Positions 1 to 9,934 of a stretch of 64,000 nt of DNA are shown here, piece after piece. The notes below the pieces were generated by a model. That model was not told the origin of the DNA and searched no databases. It was given only the letters and a program-made list of their open reading frames with translations. Position 1 is the first letter of the stretch. Every line of letters starts with the position of its first letter. Both the position numbers and the translations under genes were made by a program. Location of the stretch: positions 7,006,001 through 7,070,000 of the forward strand of contig NZ_CP059399.1 in NCBI RefSeq assembly GCF_013744875.1, read 5' to 3'. This DNA comes from Nocardia huaxiensis (GTDB taxonomy: Bacteria; Actinomycetota; Actinomycetes; Mycobacteriales; Mycobacteriaceae).

Positions 1-698
1 CGCCGTACGTGTTCCTGGGCTGGCTGTTCGACGCCACCCCGGACGAGCGATACACCTTGACGCGCAATACCGTCGAGATCATCGCCAAGCTGCACGCCAT
101 CGAGAATCCGGTCGAGAAGTTCCCGGCGCTCGCGGGCGAGGGCGATTCGCTGCGGCGGCATTTCGAGGCGCAGAAGGCGTGGTACGACTGGGCGCTGGCC
201 CGCGACGGGTTCCGAATCCCGTTGCTGGAGCGCGCCTTCGACCACCTCGAGCAGAACTGGCCGACCGACCCCGGGCCGGATGTGCTCAGCTGGGGTGACG
301 CGCGGCCGGGCAACATCATGTTCGACGGGTTCTCCCCCGTCGCCGTGCTGGACTGGGAGATGGCCGCGCTCGGCCCGCGCGAACTCGATGTGGCGTGGAC
401 GCTGCTCATCCACCGCTTCTTCCAGGACATCGCGACCCGCTTCGACCAGCCCGGACTGCCGGATTACATGCGCCGCAGTCACGTCGAGGCCATGTACGAG
501 GAGTTCACCGGGCACAAGGTGCGCGATCTGGACTGGTATCTGCTCTACGCGGCGCTGCGGCACGGCATCGTGATGGGCCGGATCAAGCGCCGCATGATCC
601 ATTTCGGCGAGGACACCGACACCACCGACCGCGACGACTACGTGATGCACCGGCCGCTGCTGGAAGCACTGCTCGACGGCACCTACGAATGGGATTGA
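1..698 (+). CDS. Phosphotransferase (APH/choline kinase-like), 5' end outside window
   Basis: The reading frame is open from the window edge, so the true start lies upstream. The visible 230 or so residues carry the kinase-like phosphotransferase signature: WGDARPGN near residue 97 (the HGDxxxxN catalytic loop, with Trp for His) and LDWE near residue 115 (metal-binding Asp). Actinobacterial members of this APH-like family are usually of unknown substrate, and many are annotated as acyl-CoA dehydrogenase-associated or drug-kinase-like proteins. The next gene starts 9 bases after the stop, so the two are probably co-transcribed. The fold is clear; the substrate is not. Confidence 0.85.
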   Translation, partial: PYVFLGWLFDATPDERYTLTRNTVEIIAKLHAIENPVEKFPALAGEGDSLRRHFEAQKAWYDWALARDGFRIPLLERAFDHLEQNWPTDPGPDVLSWGDARPGNIMFDGFSPVAVLDWEMAALGPRELDVAWTLLIHRFFQDIATRFDQPGLPDYMRRSHVEAMYEEFTGHKVRDLDWYLLYAALRHGIVMGRIKRRMIHFGEDTDTTDRDDYVMHRPLLEALLDGTYEWD

Positions 699-706
699 GA
701 GACATC

Positions 707-1813
707 ATGATCGGCCCCCTCGACGAATACCCGATCCACCAGACGCCGCTGCCCATGGCGCGCGTCGCCACCAGCGACAAGAACTTCTACGACCGCAGCT
801 ACTTCAACGCGCTCGACAAGACCCGCACCGACGACCTCTTCCTGGTCGCCGGCTTCGGCGTGTACCCGAACCTGGGTGTGCGCGACGCCTTCGCCACCGT
901 GCGCCGCGGGAATCAGCAACGCGCCGTGCGCTTCTCGGACGCGCTCACCGAGCGCGGGCTGGGCCTGAGCGTCGGCGGCCTGCACCTCGAGGTGGTGGAG
1001 CCGCTGCAGAAGATCCGCTTGATCTGCGAACAGGACGACCTGGCCTTCGATCTCACCTGGGACGGCGCGTTCCCGGTGGTGCAGGAGCAGCCGCACACCA
1101 TCATCACCGGCTTGAACCGGCCGATCATCGACGCCCAGCGCTTCGCCCAGGTGGGCTCCTGGTCCGGCACCCTCACCGTGGACGGCGACGACATCACCGT
1201 CGACCCGGCCACCTGGACCGGCACCCGCGACCGCTCCTGGGGCATCCGCCCCGTCGGCGACGGCGACCCCGCCGGCCGCGTGGCCGACGAACCGTCCGAA
1301 GGCTTCTGGTGGCTCTACGTCCCCCTGCGCTTCGACGACTTCTCCATCATCGTCATCGTGCAGGAGGAGCCCAACGGCTTCCGCACCCTCAACGACGCCA
1401 CCCGCATCTGGAAGGACGGCCGCGTAGAGCAATTGGGCTGGCCCCGAGTGCATCTCACCTACAAGTCCGGCACCCGCATCCCCACCGCCCTGCGCCTGGA
1501 ACTCACCACCCCCGACGGCAAACCCCTCGAGGTGGAAGTGGAGGCGGGCACCTTCGTCGCCTTGAACGTGGGCTGCGGCTACGGCGGCGACCCCGACTGG
1601 CTGCACGGCCAGTGGAAGGGCCGCAACTGGTCCGAATCCCGCCTCTACGACCTCACCGACCCCGCCCTGGCCGGCCGCATCCCCTTCGGCGTCATCGACC
1701 ATGTGGGCAAGGCCCGCTGCGGCGACGCCGAAGGCTGGGGCCTGTTCGAACACGGCACCCTGGGCCGCCACGACCCCACCGGCTTCGCCGACTGGGGCTC
1801 TGTAGCCCCGTAA
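707..1813 (+). CDS. Conserved hypothetical protein (AttH/DUF7064-like)
   Basis: A 368-residue protein. I chose the ATG at 707 because it follows the phosphotransferase stop by 8 bases; the open frame extends further upstream but only as overlap. The protein is rich in beta-strand-like segments with many Trp and Gly residues (for example RDRSWGIRPVGD around residue 180 and FWWLYVPLRF), resembling the lipocalin-like AttH/DUF7064-7065 proteins that often sit beside APH-like phosphotransferases in mycobacteria and nocardiae. No catalytic motif stands out and no enzymatic function can be given. The pairing suggests that the two genes serve one small metabolic step. Confidence 0.75.
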   Translation: MIGPLDEYPIHQTPLPMARVATSDKNFYDRSYFNALDKTRTDDLFLVAGFGVYPNLGVRDAFATVRRGNQQRAVRFSDALTERGLGLSVGGLHLEVVEPLQKIRLICEQDDLAFDLTWDGAFPVVQEQPHTIITGLNRPIIDAQRFAQVGSWSGTLTVDGDDITVDPATWTGTRDRSWGIRPVGDGDPAGRVADEPSEGFWWLYVPLRFDDFSIIVIVQEEPNGFRTLNDATRIWKDGRVEQLGWPRVHLTYKSGTRIPTALRLELTTPDGKPLEVEVEAGTFVALNVGCGYGGDPDWLHGQWKGRNWSESRLYDLTDPALAGRIPFGVIDHVGKARCGDAEGWGLFEHGTLGRHDPTGFADWGSVAP

Positions 1814-1957
1814 CCGCCACCCCGACAGCGCATCCCGCCCCACACGCGGCTGCGCCCCACCGCCGCACCCCGCCGACCAACCACGGCGGGGCTGCGGCGG
1901 CCCACCCTCCCCAACCGAATTGTCACTCGTGCTGCGAATCCGCCGAGCTGGTGTCGC

Positions 1958-2353
1958 TCAGCGGTGGATGGCGGCGGCCGCGATGGTTACTCCTCCGACT
2001 GCGTGCTTTGCGACGGTCAGCTGGGCAGCGGATGCGGCCAGGAGGGCTGCGGCCTCGGCCACACTGGGGGTGCCCAGTGCCTCGGCTGTGCGGGCGGACG
2101 GATTCGGGACCGGAACCTGGGACAGTTCTCGCGGGCGGTAGGTCAGCAGCGGAACGCCCAGTGACTCGGCGGCTTTCACCAGGCCGGGCTCGTGCGCGCG
2201 GCGGTCGACAGTGGCCAGGCACTGGATCAGGGCCTGGCCCAGCACTTCTCGGATGGCGTGGAGGATCGCCTCGGCGGGTAGACCACTGCGCATGCCTACG
2301 CCTACCGCGTAGCCGGGCGGCACTTCGGGTAGTGGCGGATTTGCCGAGGTCAT
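1958..2353 (-). CDS. cobE: Cobalamin biosynthesis protein, CobE/CbiG C-terminal-like
   Basis: The ATG at 2353 gives a 131-residue protein starting MTSANPPLPEVPPGYAVGVGM. The frame is open up to 2584, but that extension overlaps the 3' end of cobB and looks non-coding. The body matches the CobE/GbiG fold: an early GVGMRSG loop, then the middle VDRRAHEPGLVKAAESLG and a late PSVAEAAALLAA segment. CobE-type proteins take part in the ring-contraction part of cobalamin biosynthesis. The gene lies about 110 bases downstream of cobB on the same strand, which fits a cob operon. Confidence 0.75.
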   Translation of the reverse strand: MTSANPPLPEVPPGYAVGVGMRSGLPAEAILHAIREVLGQALIQCLATVDRRAHEPGLVKAAESLGVPLLTYRPRELSQVPVPNPSARTAEALGTPSVAEAAALLAASAAQLTVAKHAVGGVTIAAAAIHR

Positions 2354-2462
2354 ACCGTGCGCATTCAGCCGGCCGAACCGGTCGACGGCTGGGAGTTCGT
2401 TCGGTTCCGGACAGCTCTGGGCGGGAAACCGCGCGCTCGAACCCGGCCTGGTGGGCGCGGGA

Positions 2463-3923
2463 TCAGGCGCGGACACGAGACTCCGCGTATTCGGCTGCGG
2501 CAGTGACGAATCGGCCGATCGCCGCAGGATTTCCGGCGGGATGAGTGTGGAGGTAGGAGGCATGGACGCGCCCGAGAACCGCACCCTCCCGGACGGTTTC
2601 GCCGCTGGGCGCGCGCCAGCCCCAAGCGAGCGTGTCGCTGCCGGTGGCCGTGAGGCGGGTGCGGTGGAATTCGTGGCCGCGTACTCGTTCGCCTGGTTGC
2701 CAGAGGGGGGAGGCGGTGAGGGACACGGCGTCTCGGTAGCCGAGGGTGAGGCGGGGGCCGAATTCGGCTTCGGCGGCGACTACTCCGGCCATGGTGTGGC
2801 CGTCGAGGGAGCGGGTGAGGTAGAGGAGGCCGGCGCATTCGGCGTGGATGGGGAGGCCGCGATTCGCTTCGGTGGCAACGGCTTTCAGCAGGGAGGTGTT
2901 GGCGGACAGTTGGGCCGCGTGTTCCTCCGGGAAGCCGCCGGGCAGCACCAAACCGGCTGTGCCGTCCGGCAATTCGTCGTGCATCGGGTCGAAGACGACC
3001 ACCTGCGCGCCCGCGGCGGTGAGCAGTTCGCGGTGTTCGGCGTATCCGAAGGTGAAGGCCGCGCCGCCCGCTACCGCCACGATCGGTGCGGTCCCGGCGC
3101 GCGCGGGGCGTGGTTCCGGGCGGTCGGAGAGCACGGTTTCCGGCGCGGACGTGCCGACATGTGGCCCGGTATCGGCGAAGAGTTCGTCGCCTGCCGACCA
3201 CACCGGACCGACGGCCTGTGCTGCGGCCAGCCCGGCGACGGCGGCGAGATCTATATGCGCCGCAACGAGAGCGGTCATGGCGTCGACCGCCGACACCGCT
3301 GCTGCACCGTGTTCCACGGCGGGGATGAGGCCGAGGTGGCGGGAGGGGACTTCCAGTTCGGCCAGGCGAGGCAGAGCGCCGAGGACGGGGAGGCCGACGC
3401 GGGCGCAGGCGGCGCGCAGGACCTGTTCGTGGCGTTCGCTGCCGACGCGGTTGAGGATGACTCCGCCGAGGCGGATTCCGGTGTCGAAGGTGGCGAAGCC
3501 GTGCAGCAGGGCGGCCAGGCTCTGGCTGTGGCCGCGGGCGTCGACCACGAGGATGACCGGGGCACCGAGCATGGCGGCGATCTGCGCAGTGGAGCCTTCC
3601 GCGACGGGAGCGGTGTTGTGTTCGTCGATGCGGCCGTCGAACAGGCCCATGACGCCTTCCACGACCGCGATGTCGCAGTCGCGGCTTCCGTTGCGGTACA
3701 GCGGGATCACTCGGTCCGCGCCGACCAGGACCGGGTCCAGGTTGCGTCCGGGACGTCCGGCGGCCACGCCGTGGTAGCCGGGATCGATATAGTCCGGTCC
3801 CACCTTGAACGGCGCGACCCGATGCCCGGCCCGCCGCAGCGCACCGATCAATCCCGTTGCGACAGTGGTCTTTCCGCTCCCGGACGCGGGAGCGGCGATC
3901 ACCACCGCCGGGGTACTCACCAT
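2463..3923 (-). CDS. cobB: Cobyrinic acid a,c-diamide synthase
   Basis: A 486-residue protein with the CobB/CbiA layout. It has an N-terminal dethiobiotin-synthetase-like ATPase domain (P-loop ASGSGKTT, residues 13-20) followed by a class I glutamine amidotransferase-like domain with the nucleophile Cys363 in HAECAG and a late His-containing segment HASYLHTH. It amidates the a and c carboxylates of (hydrogeno)byrinic acid using ATP and glutamine. The ATG at 3923 overlaps the cobO stop in ATGGTGA, so the two genes are translationally coupled. Family length and motifs all agree. Confidence 0.95.
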   Translation of the reverse strand: MVSTPAVVIAAPASGSGKTTVATGLIGALRRAGHRVAPFKVGPDYIDPGYHGVAAGRPGRNLDPVLVGADRVIPLYRNGSRDCDIAVVEGVMGLFDGRIDEHNTAPVAEGSTAQIAAMLGAPVILVVDARGHSQSLAALLHGFATFDTGIRLGGVILNRVGSERHEQVLRAACARVGLPVLGALPRLAELEVPSRHLGLIPAVEHGAAAVSAVDAMTALVAAHIDLAAVAGLAAAQAVGPVWSAGDELFADTGPHVGTSAPETVLSDRPEPRPARAGTAPIVAVAGGAAFTFGYAEHRELLTAAGAQVVVFDPMHDELPDGTAGLVLPGGFPEEHAAQLSANTSLLKAVATEANRGLPIHAECAGLLYLTRSLDGHTMAGVVAAEAEFGPRLTLGYRDAVSLTASPLWQPGERVRGHEFHRTRLTATGSDTLAWGWRAPSGETVREGAVLGRVHASYLHTHPAGNPAAIGRFVTAAAEYAESRVRA

Positions 3924-4537
3924 TCGATGCCCCGCTGGCCCTTGCGGCCCGCGTCCATCGGATGCTTCACCTTGGTCATCTCGGTGACCAGATCCGCGGC
4001 CTCGATCAGGGCCTGCGGCGCGTCCCGCCCGGTGATCACCACATGCTGGTTGCCGGGCCGATTCCGCAGCGTCTCCACGACCTCGTCGACATCCACCCAC
4101 CCCCATTTGAGCGGATAGGTGAACTCGTCGAGCACGTAGAACCGATGCTGTTCCTCCCGCAGTCGCCGTGCGATCTCCTGCCATCCCGCCAGCGCGGCGG
4201 CCGCATGGTCCTCGTCGCTGCCCTGCTTGCGGGTCCACGACCAGCCTTCGCCCATCTTGTGCCACTCGACCGGCCCGCCGACCCCGCTCTCCGCGTGCAG
4301 CTTGCCGAGCGTGCGAAACGCGGCCTCCTCCCCCACCTTCCACTTCGCGCTCTTCACGAACTGGAACACCGCGACATCGAACCCCTGGTTCCACGCCCGC
4401 AACGCCATCCCGAACGCCGCGGTCGACTTTCCCTTGCCGGGCCCGGTATGCACCGCCAGCACCGGCTGATTGCGCCGCTGTCGCGTGGTGAGGCCGTCGT
4501 CGGGGATGGACTCCGGCAGCGGAACACCCTGGGGCAT
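3917..4537 (-). CDS. cobO: Cob(I)yrinic acid a,c-diamide adenosyltransferase
   Basis: A 206-residue CobA/CobO/BtuR-type corrinoid adenosyltransferase. The P-loop GPGKGKSTAAFGMALRA sits near the N-terminus, followed by the conserved FVKSAKWKVGEE, and later the LDEFTYPLKWGWVD and PGNQHVVITGRDAP segments. It transfers the 5'-deoxyadenosyl group from ATP to the reduced corrinoid. The start at 4537 has an AAAGGAG-like ribosome site about 10 bases upstream. A small dyad (CGGTCC-GGCA-GGACCG, 4562-4577) lies in its leader, but I see no cobalamin riboswitch core. Confidence 0.95.
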   Translation of the reverse strand: MPQGVPLPESIPDDGLTTRQRRNQPVLAVHTGPGKGKSTAAFGMALRAWNQGFDVAVFQFVKSAKWKVGEEAAFRTLGKLHAESGVGGPVEWHKMGEGWSWTRKQGSDEDHAAAALAGWQEIARRLREEQHRFYVLDEFTYPLKWGWVDVDEVVETLRNRPGNQHVVITGRDAPQALIEAADLVTEMTKVKHPMDAGRKGQRGIEW

Positions 4538-4641
4538 GGTGGCGTGACTCCTTTCGCGGCACGGTCCGGCAGGACCGCTACGCCATCACGGTGCCACATC
4601 CCCCGATCCGAACCCGCAGGTGCCCCTCACGCGGTGCGCCC

Positions 4642-4869
4642 TCAGGACAGGGCGTGCCCGATCGCCGAGAAGATCCGCCCGATTCCCGCGACCACACCCG
4701 GCCCGGCCAGCTCGGCCGCCGTCGCCGCGGCTTCCATCCCGGCCTCGGTGTTCGCGTCCTGCCGTGCCTCGCGGCGGTCCGGCTCATCGTTTCGCGATTC
4801 GTCCATGCAGTTCGAACGACCATCGGCCGCCGCCGGTTCCGCAGCGGCGATCCCATCATTCGCCCCCAC
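4642..4869 (-). CDS. Possible small hypothetical protein
   Basis: A 75-residue frame (or 54 residues from the internal ATG at 4806). It has GC-rich third codon positions and a sensible split: a charged, acidic N-terminal half (MDESRNDEPDRREARQDANT) and a small-residue hydrophobic tail (AELAGPGVVAGIGRIFSAIG). It sits between cobO and a divergent membrane-protein gene, in a gap otherwise without a gene. No family is recognised. It could be a chance frame. Confidence 0.35.
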   Translation of the reverse strand: MGANDGIAAAEPAAADGRSNCMDESRNDEPDRREARQDANTEAGMEAAATAAELAGPGVVAGIGRIFSAIGHALS

Positions 4870-4916
4870 CCGAAAGCCCGGGCCAGCCCACCGCCACGAT
4901 TGCGAAAATGCTTGGC

Positions 4917-5324
4917 ATGAACCAGTATTCGCTCCCGCGATACAAGGTCTTCCGCTACCGCGCCATCCCCGTCACCGCCGCGATATGGGTGCTGGCTTTC
5001 TGGGCATCCGCCTGGCTGCGCATCGACGCCCTCGAGGAGGGTGCCAGCCACGGCAACGGCCTGGACAGAAAGGCGATCCCCGGCGCCGAACGATTCTCGC
5101 TGATCTTCTTCCTCGTCATCGCTGCCTTCGCCCTCTACCTGTACCTCGACGGCAGAATGCGCCTGCGCGACATCTCGGCGGACAAACAGGTCTACGGCGA
5201 ACCCGTCGAGGGATACGGCATCGAACAGGTCGCCAAACAACTAGGCCGCCGCCGAGTCGGATTCTGGCTGCTGATCTGGCTGGCCCCGCCGATCCTCTGG
5301 ACCGTGTTGCGCATGCTCTTCTGA
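4917..5324 (+). CDS. Small two-helix membrane protein of unknown function
   Basis: A 135-residue protein from the ATG at 4917; an in-frame ATG at 4908 is an alternative. It has a hydrophobic segment near residues 18-35 (IPVTAAIWVLAFWASAWL), a second near 63-78 (FSLIFFLVIAAFALYLYL) and a third short one at the C-terminus (FWLLIWLAPPILWTVL). A basic/polar loop lies between the last two. I do not recognise the family. The gene converges with the chelatase gene, leaving about 24 bases between stops. Confidence 0.7.
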   Translation: MNQYSLPRYKVFRYRAIPVTAAIWVLAFWASAWLRIDALEEGASHGNGLDRKAIPGAERFSLIFFLVIAAFALYLYLDGRMRLRDISADKQVYGEPVEGYGIEQVAKQLGRRRVGFWLLIWLAPPILWTVLRMLF

Positions 5325-5348
5325 GCGCTCCGGATCCGCCCCGTGCGG

Positions 5349-7499
5349 TCAGGCGACGCGCGCGCCGCGCACCAGGCCGGCGACCGTTTCGCCGGTGAGT
5401 TCGGCCAAATGCAGGTAGCCGCCGCGCAATTCGCGGGCGAGGTCGCGGGCCAGGCCGAGGCGGATCATGCCGCGTTCGCAGTCGACGACCATCGCGGTGA
5501 TGGCGTCGCGGGCCAGCAGGCGGGCGGCGGCGCGGGCGCGGGGCACCGGGTCGGTGCCGCCGGTGGCGCGGCCGTCGGTGAGCAACACCACCAGCGGGCG
5601 GCGCTGGGGGTCGCGGACCCGTTCCCGGGCGATCACCTCGCGGGCCTTCAGAAGCCCTTGGGCGAGCGGGGTTTTGCCGCCGGTGCGCATATCGGCGAGG
5701 CGGCGGACGGCGACGTCGATGGAGGAGGTCGGGGGCAGGACCAATTCGGCGTCCGCGCCGCGCATGCTGATCACCGCCACCTTGTCGCGGCTCTGGTAGG
5801 CGTCGCGCAGCAGGGCGACCACCGCGCCCGTGACGGCCGAAAGGCGGTCGCGGGCGGCCATGGAACCGGAGGCGTCGACCACGAAGACGACCAGATTGCC
5901 TTCGCGGCCTTCGCGGTACGCGCCGCGCAGGTCGGCGGGCTCGAAGTGGAGGGGGCCGGTCCGCCTGCCGCGGGCGTGCTGCTGTGGGGCGGCGGCGAAA
6001 ATCGTTGCCAGCAGGTGCAATCCGGCCTTGGTGTCGTCGATGGCGCGGACCGTGCGGCCGTTGCGGGTGCGGGCGCGGGAGCGGCGGCCGGGCGCGCCCT
6101 CACCGACGCCGGGGACCTGCCAGCGCGGTGGTTTCATCGGCGACTGCGCGGGGGTTCCGGCGAGCCGCTCGCGCACGGGACGGCCGGGGCGATTCGCATC
6201 CTCGGACGCGTCACGGTCGGCATTGTCGGATGCCGAATTCCGGCTGTTTTCAAGGGGATCCGGACCATCCCACGGAGGGTCGGCAGCCGAGGCGTCCGAG
6301 CCGTCGCCGGGTGCGTCCGGTCCGTCCGCGCCGTCGGTCCCGTCGTTCGAAGGTGGCCGACCGGCAGGCGGATTCGAGTCGCCTGCCGGATCATGCTCCG
6401 GCGCGGCCGAATTGGGCCCGTCTACCGGTTCCTGCGGTCCCGCGTCGTCATCGTGCGGGACCGCTGAACCTTTTCCCAGGCTGTCACCGTCCTGGTCCGC
6501 GCGGGCGGCTTCCTCGGCGGCATTGCGCATGGCCTCGTCGAGTTGCTCCTGGCTGATGCCGGGTTCGTCGAAGGGGTCGCGCCTACGGCGGTGCGGGAGC
6601 GCGAGCTCGGCGGCCACCCGGACGTCCTCCTCGGCGACGGCGGGGCTGCCCCGCCAGGCGGCGTGTGCGGTGGCGGTGCGGGCCACGACCAGGTCGGCGC
6701 GCATGCCGTCGACGTCGAACGAGGCGCACAGGGCGGCGATTCGACGCAGTTCGGCATTGCTGAGCTCGATGTCGGCCACGTGATCGCGGGCGGTGAGGAT
6801 GCGGTCGGCCACCTCGCGGTCGGCGGCGGCGTAGCGGGCGGCGAAGGCGGCGGGGTCGGCCTCGTAGTCGAGGCGGCGGCGCACCACGGCCATGCGGGTG
6901 TCGACTTCGCGGGAGGCGACCACGTCCACGGTGAGGCCGAAGCGATCGAGCAGCTGCGGGCGCAGCTCACCCTCTTCGGGATTCATGGTGCCGACGAGCA
7001 CGAATCGAGCCGGATGCGAATGGGATACGCCATCGCGCTCGATGTGCACCCGCCCCATGGCTGCGGCGTCGAGCAGCACGTCGACAAGGTGATCGTGAAG
7101 CAGATTGACCTCGTCCACATACAGCACGCCGTGATGCGCCGCGGCCAGCAGTCCGGGCCGGAACGCCTGTTCCCCGTCCCGCAGCACGCGCTCCAGGTCC
7201 AGCGACCCCACCACACGGTCCTCAGTGGCCCCCACCGGCAGCTCTACCAGCCGAGCGGGCCGCGCCCCACTCTCATCCACCACCGGCGGCAACAATTGCG
7301 CCAGCGCCCGCACAACGGTCGATTTCGCGGTCCCCTTCTCCCCGCGCACCAGCACACCACCGATCCCGGGATGCACCGCGCACAGAATCAACGCCAACTG
7401 CAACCGCTCCTGCCCCACCACCGCGGAGAACGGGAACCCGGCCTCCTCGCCGGCGGTCACACGCTTGCTTTCGGAGTAAGCCACAGGGGAAACGGACAC
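5349..7499 (-). CDS. Mg-/Co-chelatase subunit, ChlI-ChlD fusion type
   Basis: The chosen GTG at 7499 ([11 protein letters not shown]) gives 716 residues. The order is an AAA+ ChlI-like domain with Walker [10 protein letters not shown] (residues 53-61) and Walker B-like [10 protein letters not shown], then an acidic, Pro/Asp-rich linker at roughly 350-440, then a C-terminal von Willebrand A domain with the MIDAS motif DASGS (542-546). Mg-chelatase I and D subunits drive metal insertion into tetrapyrroles. Non-photosynthetic actinobacteria use such ChlID proteins next to cob genes, probably with CobN for cobalt insertion. This protein resembles M. tuberculosis Rv2850c. The cobalt role is inferred from the neighbourhood. 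Confidence 0.9.
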   Translation of the reverse strand: MSVSPVAYSESKRVTAGEEAGFPFSAVVGQERLQLALILCAVHPGIGGVLVRGEKGTAKSTVVRALAQLLPPVVDESGARPARLVELPVGATEDRVVGSLDLERVLRDGEQAFRPGLLAAAHHGVLYVDEVNLLHDHLVDVLLDAAAMGRVHIERDGVSHSHPARFVLVGTMNPEEGELRPQLLDRFGLTVDVVASREVDTRMAVVRRRLDYEADPAAFAARYAAADREVADRILTARDHVADIELSNAELRRIAALCASFDVDGMRADLVVARTATAHAAWRGSPAVAEEDVRVAAELALPHRRRRDPFDEPGISQEQLDEAMRNAAEEAARADQDGDSLGKGSAVPHDDDAGPQEPVDGPNSAAPEHDPAGDSNPPAGRPPSNDGTDGADGPDAPGDGSDASAADPPWDGPDPLENSRNSASDNADRDASEDANRPGRPVRERLAGTPAQSPMKPPRWQVPGVGEGAPGRRSRARTRNGRTVRAIDDTKAGLHLLATIFAAAPQQHARGRRTGPLHFEPADLRGAYREGREGNLVVFVVDASGSMAARDRLSAVTGAVVALLRDAYQSRDKVAVISMRGADAELVLPPTSSIDVAVRRLADMRTGGKTPLAQGLLKAREVIARERVRDPQRRPLVVLLTDGRATGGTDPVPRARAAARLLARDAITAMVVDCERGMIRLGLARDLARELRGGYLHLAELTGETVAGLVRGARVA

Positions 7500-7723
7500 G
7501 GCCCCACTGTAAGCCCGCCCCACCCACCGGCCGCGACTGCCCTGCGCCAATCGCACTTGCGCCCCTGCCTGGCACCGGCCGATCGGACTTCCGCACCCGC
7601 GTACCGGCGCCTGGTTCGGCCGACATGCCCATCCCCGAACCCGCCGCCCGCTTCGACACCGACCATGCCTGCTACGGCCTCGTCCGCCGCGCGGCGGCAC
7701 AGCGGGCTCCGGCCGGGGCGGGA

Positions 7724-7760
7724 AGAAAACGGTCCCGCAACCAACGTGGTTGCGGGACCG
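7724..7760 (-). terminator. Rho-independent terminator after the GNAT gene
   Basis: A perfect 14-bp inverted repeat (arms 7730-7743 and 7747-7760, loop of 3) lies just beyond the GNAT stop at 7767. On the minus strand it is followed by GTTTTC. It separates the mqo/GNAT transcription unit from the downstream chelatase gene. Confidence 0.85.
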
Positions 7761-7766
7761 GAGTTT

Positions 7767-8216
7767 TCAGCCTCGGCGCATGGGGATGTGCGGGATGCCG
7801 TCTTCGATGTACTCCTCGCCGTCGACCTTGAAGCCGTGCTTGGTGTACATGTCGACCAGGTACGTCTGGGCATTCAAACGCACTGTGGCGGAACCGGCTT
7901 CGGCCAGGGCCGCCTGGAGGAGGCGGGTGGTGTAGCCGTGGCCGCGGGCGGGCGGGGTGGTGCACAGGCGGCCGATGCGGAAGGACTTCACGCCGTTGTC
8001 GTGTTCTTCGAGGAGGCGGAGTGTGCAGATCACTTCGCCTTCGTCGTCGAGCCAGAAGTGGCGGGTTTCAGGACCGAGGTCGAGACCATCCAGTTCCGGG
8101 TACGCGCACTTCTGCTCGACTACGAAAACCTCGACGCGAAGTTTCAACAGCTTGTACAGGGTCTCGGTGTCCAGATCCTGGGCCCATGACCTTTTGAGAG
8201 CAACCGTTGACATCAT
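7767..8216 (-). CDS. GNAT N-acetyltransferase, ElaA family
   Basis: A 149-residue ElaA-like GNAT protein; two adjacent ATG codons (8216 and 8213) both fit as the start. It has the typical ElaA opening (LYKLLKLRVEVFVVEQKCAY), the acetyl-CoA-binding motif A with RIGRLCTTPPARGHGYTTRLL, and the late NAQTYLVDMYTKHGF. The substrate is unknown for the family. It lies about 20 bases downstream of mqo on the same strand and ends in a strong terminator, so it is probably the last gene of an mqo-GNAT unit. The same pair occurs in M. tuberculosis (Rv2852c-Rv2851c). Confidence 0.9.
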   Translation of the reverse strand: MMSTVALKRSWAQDLDTETLYKLLKLRVEVFVVEQKCAYPELDGLDLGPETRHFWLDDEGEVICTLRLLEEHDNGVKSFRIGRLCTTPPARGHGYTTRLLQAALAEAGSATVRLNAQTYLVDMYTKHGFKVDGEEYIEDGIPHIPMRRG

Positions 8217-8235
8217 CGCGTCTTGCTATCACAAC

Positions 8236-9759
8236 CTAGGCGTGTGAGGGAAGACCGGCGTGCTTCGGCGTGTTGGCGCCGTCCAGGTGGAGGGCCTTCT
8301 GCGACCAGTCCCAGACCTCCCGGTAGAGCGCCTGGTTCTCGGACAGCTTGACGCCCAGCGACGGCACCATTTCCCTGAGTTTCGGCTCCCAGGAACCGAA
8401 TTCGCGCGGGAAGCACTTCTTCATGACGTCGAGCATGGCGCTCACGCAGGTGGACGCGCCCGGGGAGGCGCCGAGCAGACCGGCGATGGTGCCGTCCTCG
8501 GCGGCGACGACCGCGGTGCCCAGCTCGAGCACGCCGCCCATGCCCTTGCGGCGGATCATCTGCACGCGCTGGCCGGCGATGATCAGCTCCCAGTCGTGGC
8601 CGTCGGCGCGCGGAATGAACTCCTCCATGGCGTTCACGCGACCGGCCTGCGACTTGAGCAGCTCGGAGACCAGGTAGTTGACCAGACCCATCTCGGTCAC
8701 GCCCACGCCGAGCATGGAGAACAGGTTGTTCGGCTTGACCGACTTGATGAGGTCGGTGAGCTTGCCGTCCTTGAGGAACTTCGGCGTCCAGCCCGCGTAG
8801 GGGCCGAACAGCAGGCCGCGGTCACCGTTGATGACGCGAGTGTCCAAGTGCGGCACCGACATCGGCGGCGCGCCGACGGCGGCCTTGCCGTACACCTTGG
8901 CCTCGTGCTGGGCGATGAGGTCCGGGTTGGTGCAGCGCAGGAACAGACCCGACACCGGGAAGCCGCCGAAGCCGGAGATCTCCTTGATGCCGGACTTCTG
9001 CAGCAGCGGCAGCGCGCCGCCGCCCGCGCCGACGAACACGAACTTGGCATTGAGCACGCGGGTCTTGCCGGTGCGCAGGTTGCGCACCTTCACCAGCCAG
9101 GAGCCGTCCGACTGCTTGGTCAGGTTCTTGACCTCGTGGCCGAAGGCGATATCGGCACCGGTGGAACCCAGGTAGGCCAGCAGTTCCTTGGTGAGCTCGC
9201 CGAAGTCGATGTCGGTGCCCGCCTCGGTCCAGTTCAGCGCGACCGGATCGGAGAAGTCGCGGCCCTTGGCCATCAAAGGCAGCCGACGCGAGAACTCGTC
9301 CTTGTCGGCGATGAACTCCATGCCCTCGAACAGCGGGTGCCGCGACAGCGCCTCATAGCGCTTGCGCAGGTACTCCACGTCCGCGGCGCCGTGCGTGAAG
9401 CTCACGTGCGGAATCGGGTTGATGAAGTTCGACGGGTTGCCCAGCACGCCGTGCTCGACGCCGTAGGACCAGAACTGGCGCGACACCTGGAAGCGCTCAT
9501 TGATGTCGATGGCCTTGGTGATCTCCACCGAACCGTCGGCGTTCTGCGGCGTGTAGTTCAGCTCGCACAGCGCGGAGTGGCCGGTACCGGCGTTGTTCCA
9601 CGGGTCGCTGCTCTCAGCGGAAGCGGCGTCGAGCCGCTCGAAAACGGTAATCGACCAATCCGGCTGCACCTGTCGGAGCAGGGCGCCGAGAGTGGCGCTC
9701 ATGATGCCGGCACCGATGAGCACTACATCGGTCTTCTCAATCGTGGCAGCGTTCGGCAC
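8236..9759 (-). CDS. mqo: Malate:quinone oxidoreductase
   Basis: A 507-residue FAD-dependent membrane-associated enzyme that oxidises malate to oxaloacetate and passes electrons to quinone in the TCA cycle. The N-terminal dinucleotide-binding motif is [17 protein letters not shown]. It is followed by the family-specific [21 protein letters not shown], which includes active-site positions, and by [11 protein letters not shown]. Length and motifs are standard for Mqo. The start at 9759 faces a divergent hydrolase gene across about 175 bases. Confidence 0.95.
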   Translation of the reverse strand: MPNAATIEKTDVVLIGAGIMSATLGALLRQVQPDWSITVFERLDAASAESSDPWNNAGTGHSALCELNYTPQNADGSVEITKAIDINERFQVSRQFWSYGVEHGVLGNPSNFINPIPHVSFTHGAADVEYLRKRYEALSRHPLFEGMEFIADKDEFSRRLPLMAKGRDFSDPVALNWTEAGTDIDFGELTKELLAYLGSTGADIAFGHEVKNLTKQSDGSWLVKVRNLRTGKTRVLNAKFVFVGAGGGALPLLQKSGIKEISGFGGFPVSGLFLRCTNPDLIAQHEAKVYGKAAVGAPPMSVPHLDTRVINGDRGLLFGPYAGWTPKFLKDGKLTDLIKSVKPNNLFSMLGVGVTEMGLVNYLVSELLKSQAGRVNAMEEFIPRADGHDWELIIAGQRVQMIRRKGMGGVLELGTAVVAAEDGTIAGLLGASPGASTCVSAMLDVMKKCFPREFGSWEPKLREMVPSLGVKLSENQALYREVWDWSQKALHLDGANTPKHAGLPSHA

Positions 9760-9934
9760 GGTATTGATCGACTTCCTTGTCTTATGTACGGCAACCCAGC
9801 GGCAGTTAGGTTACCCGTCGTTCACCTACGGCCAATTGTGCCCCTGCCCACGGAGAAATCCTGCAACGAGGCCCCCGAATGTGAGAGATACCTCCGCCAC
9901 TGTGGAACGCGACGGCGGAGTTTAGATTGGGCAT

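Noticed and set aside
683..1843. A long minus-strand frame opposite the conserved protein at 707
   Set aside because: Gly/Ala/Val-rich antisense shadow; the plus strand encodes a balanced protein with a sensible start next to its neighbour.
2451..4118. A 555-codon plus-strand frame over cobB
   Set aside because: Shadow of cobB; no domain pattern, and cobB/cobO motifs are unmistakable on the other strand.
4538..4640. Cobalamin riboswitch before cobO or the chelatase gene
   Set aside because: I found only a small dyad (4562-4577); the conserved riboswitch core words are not visible here or upstream of 7499. A covariance-model search would settle it.
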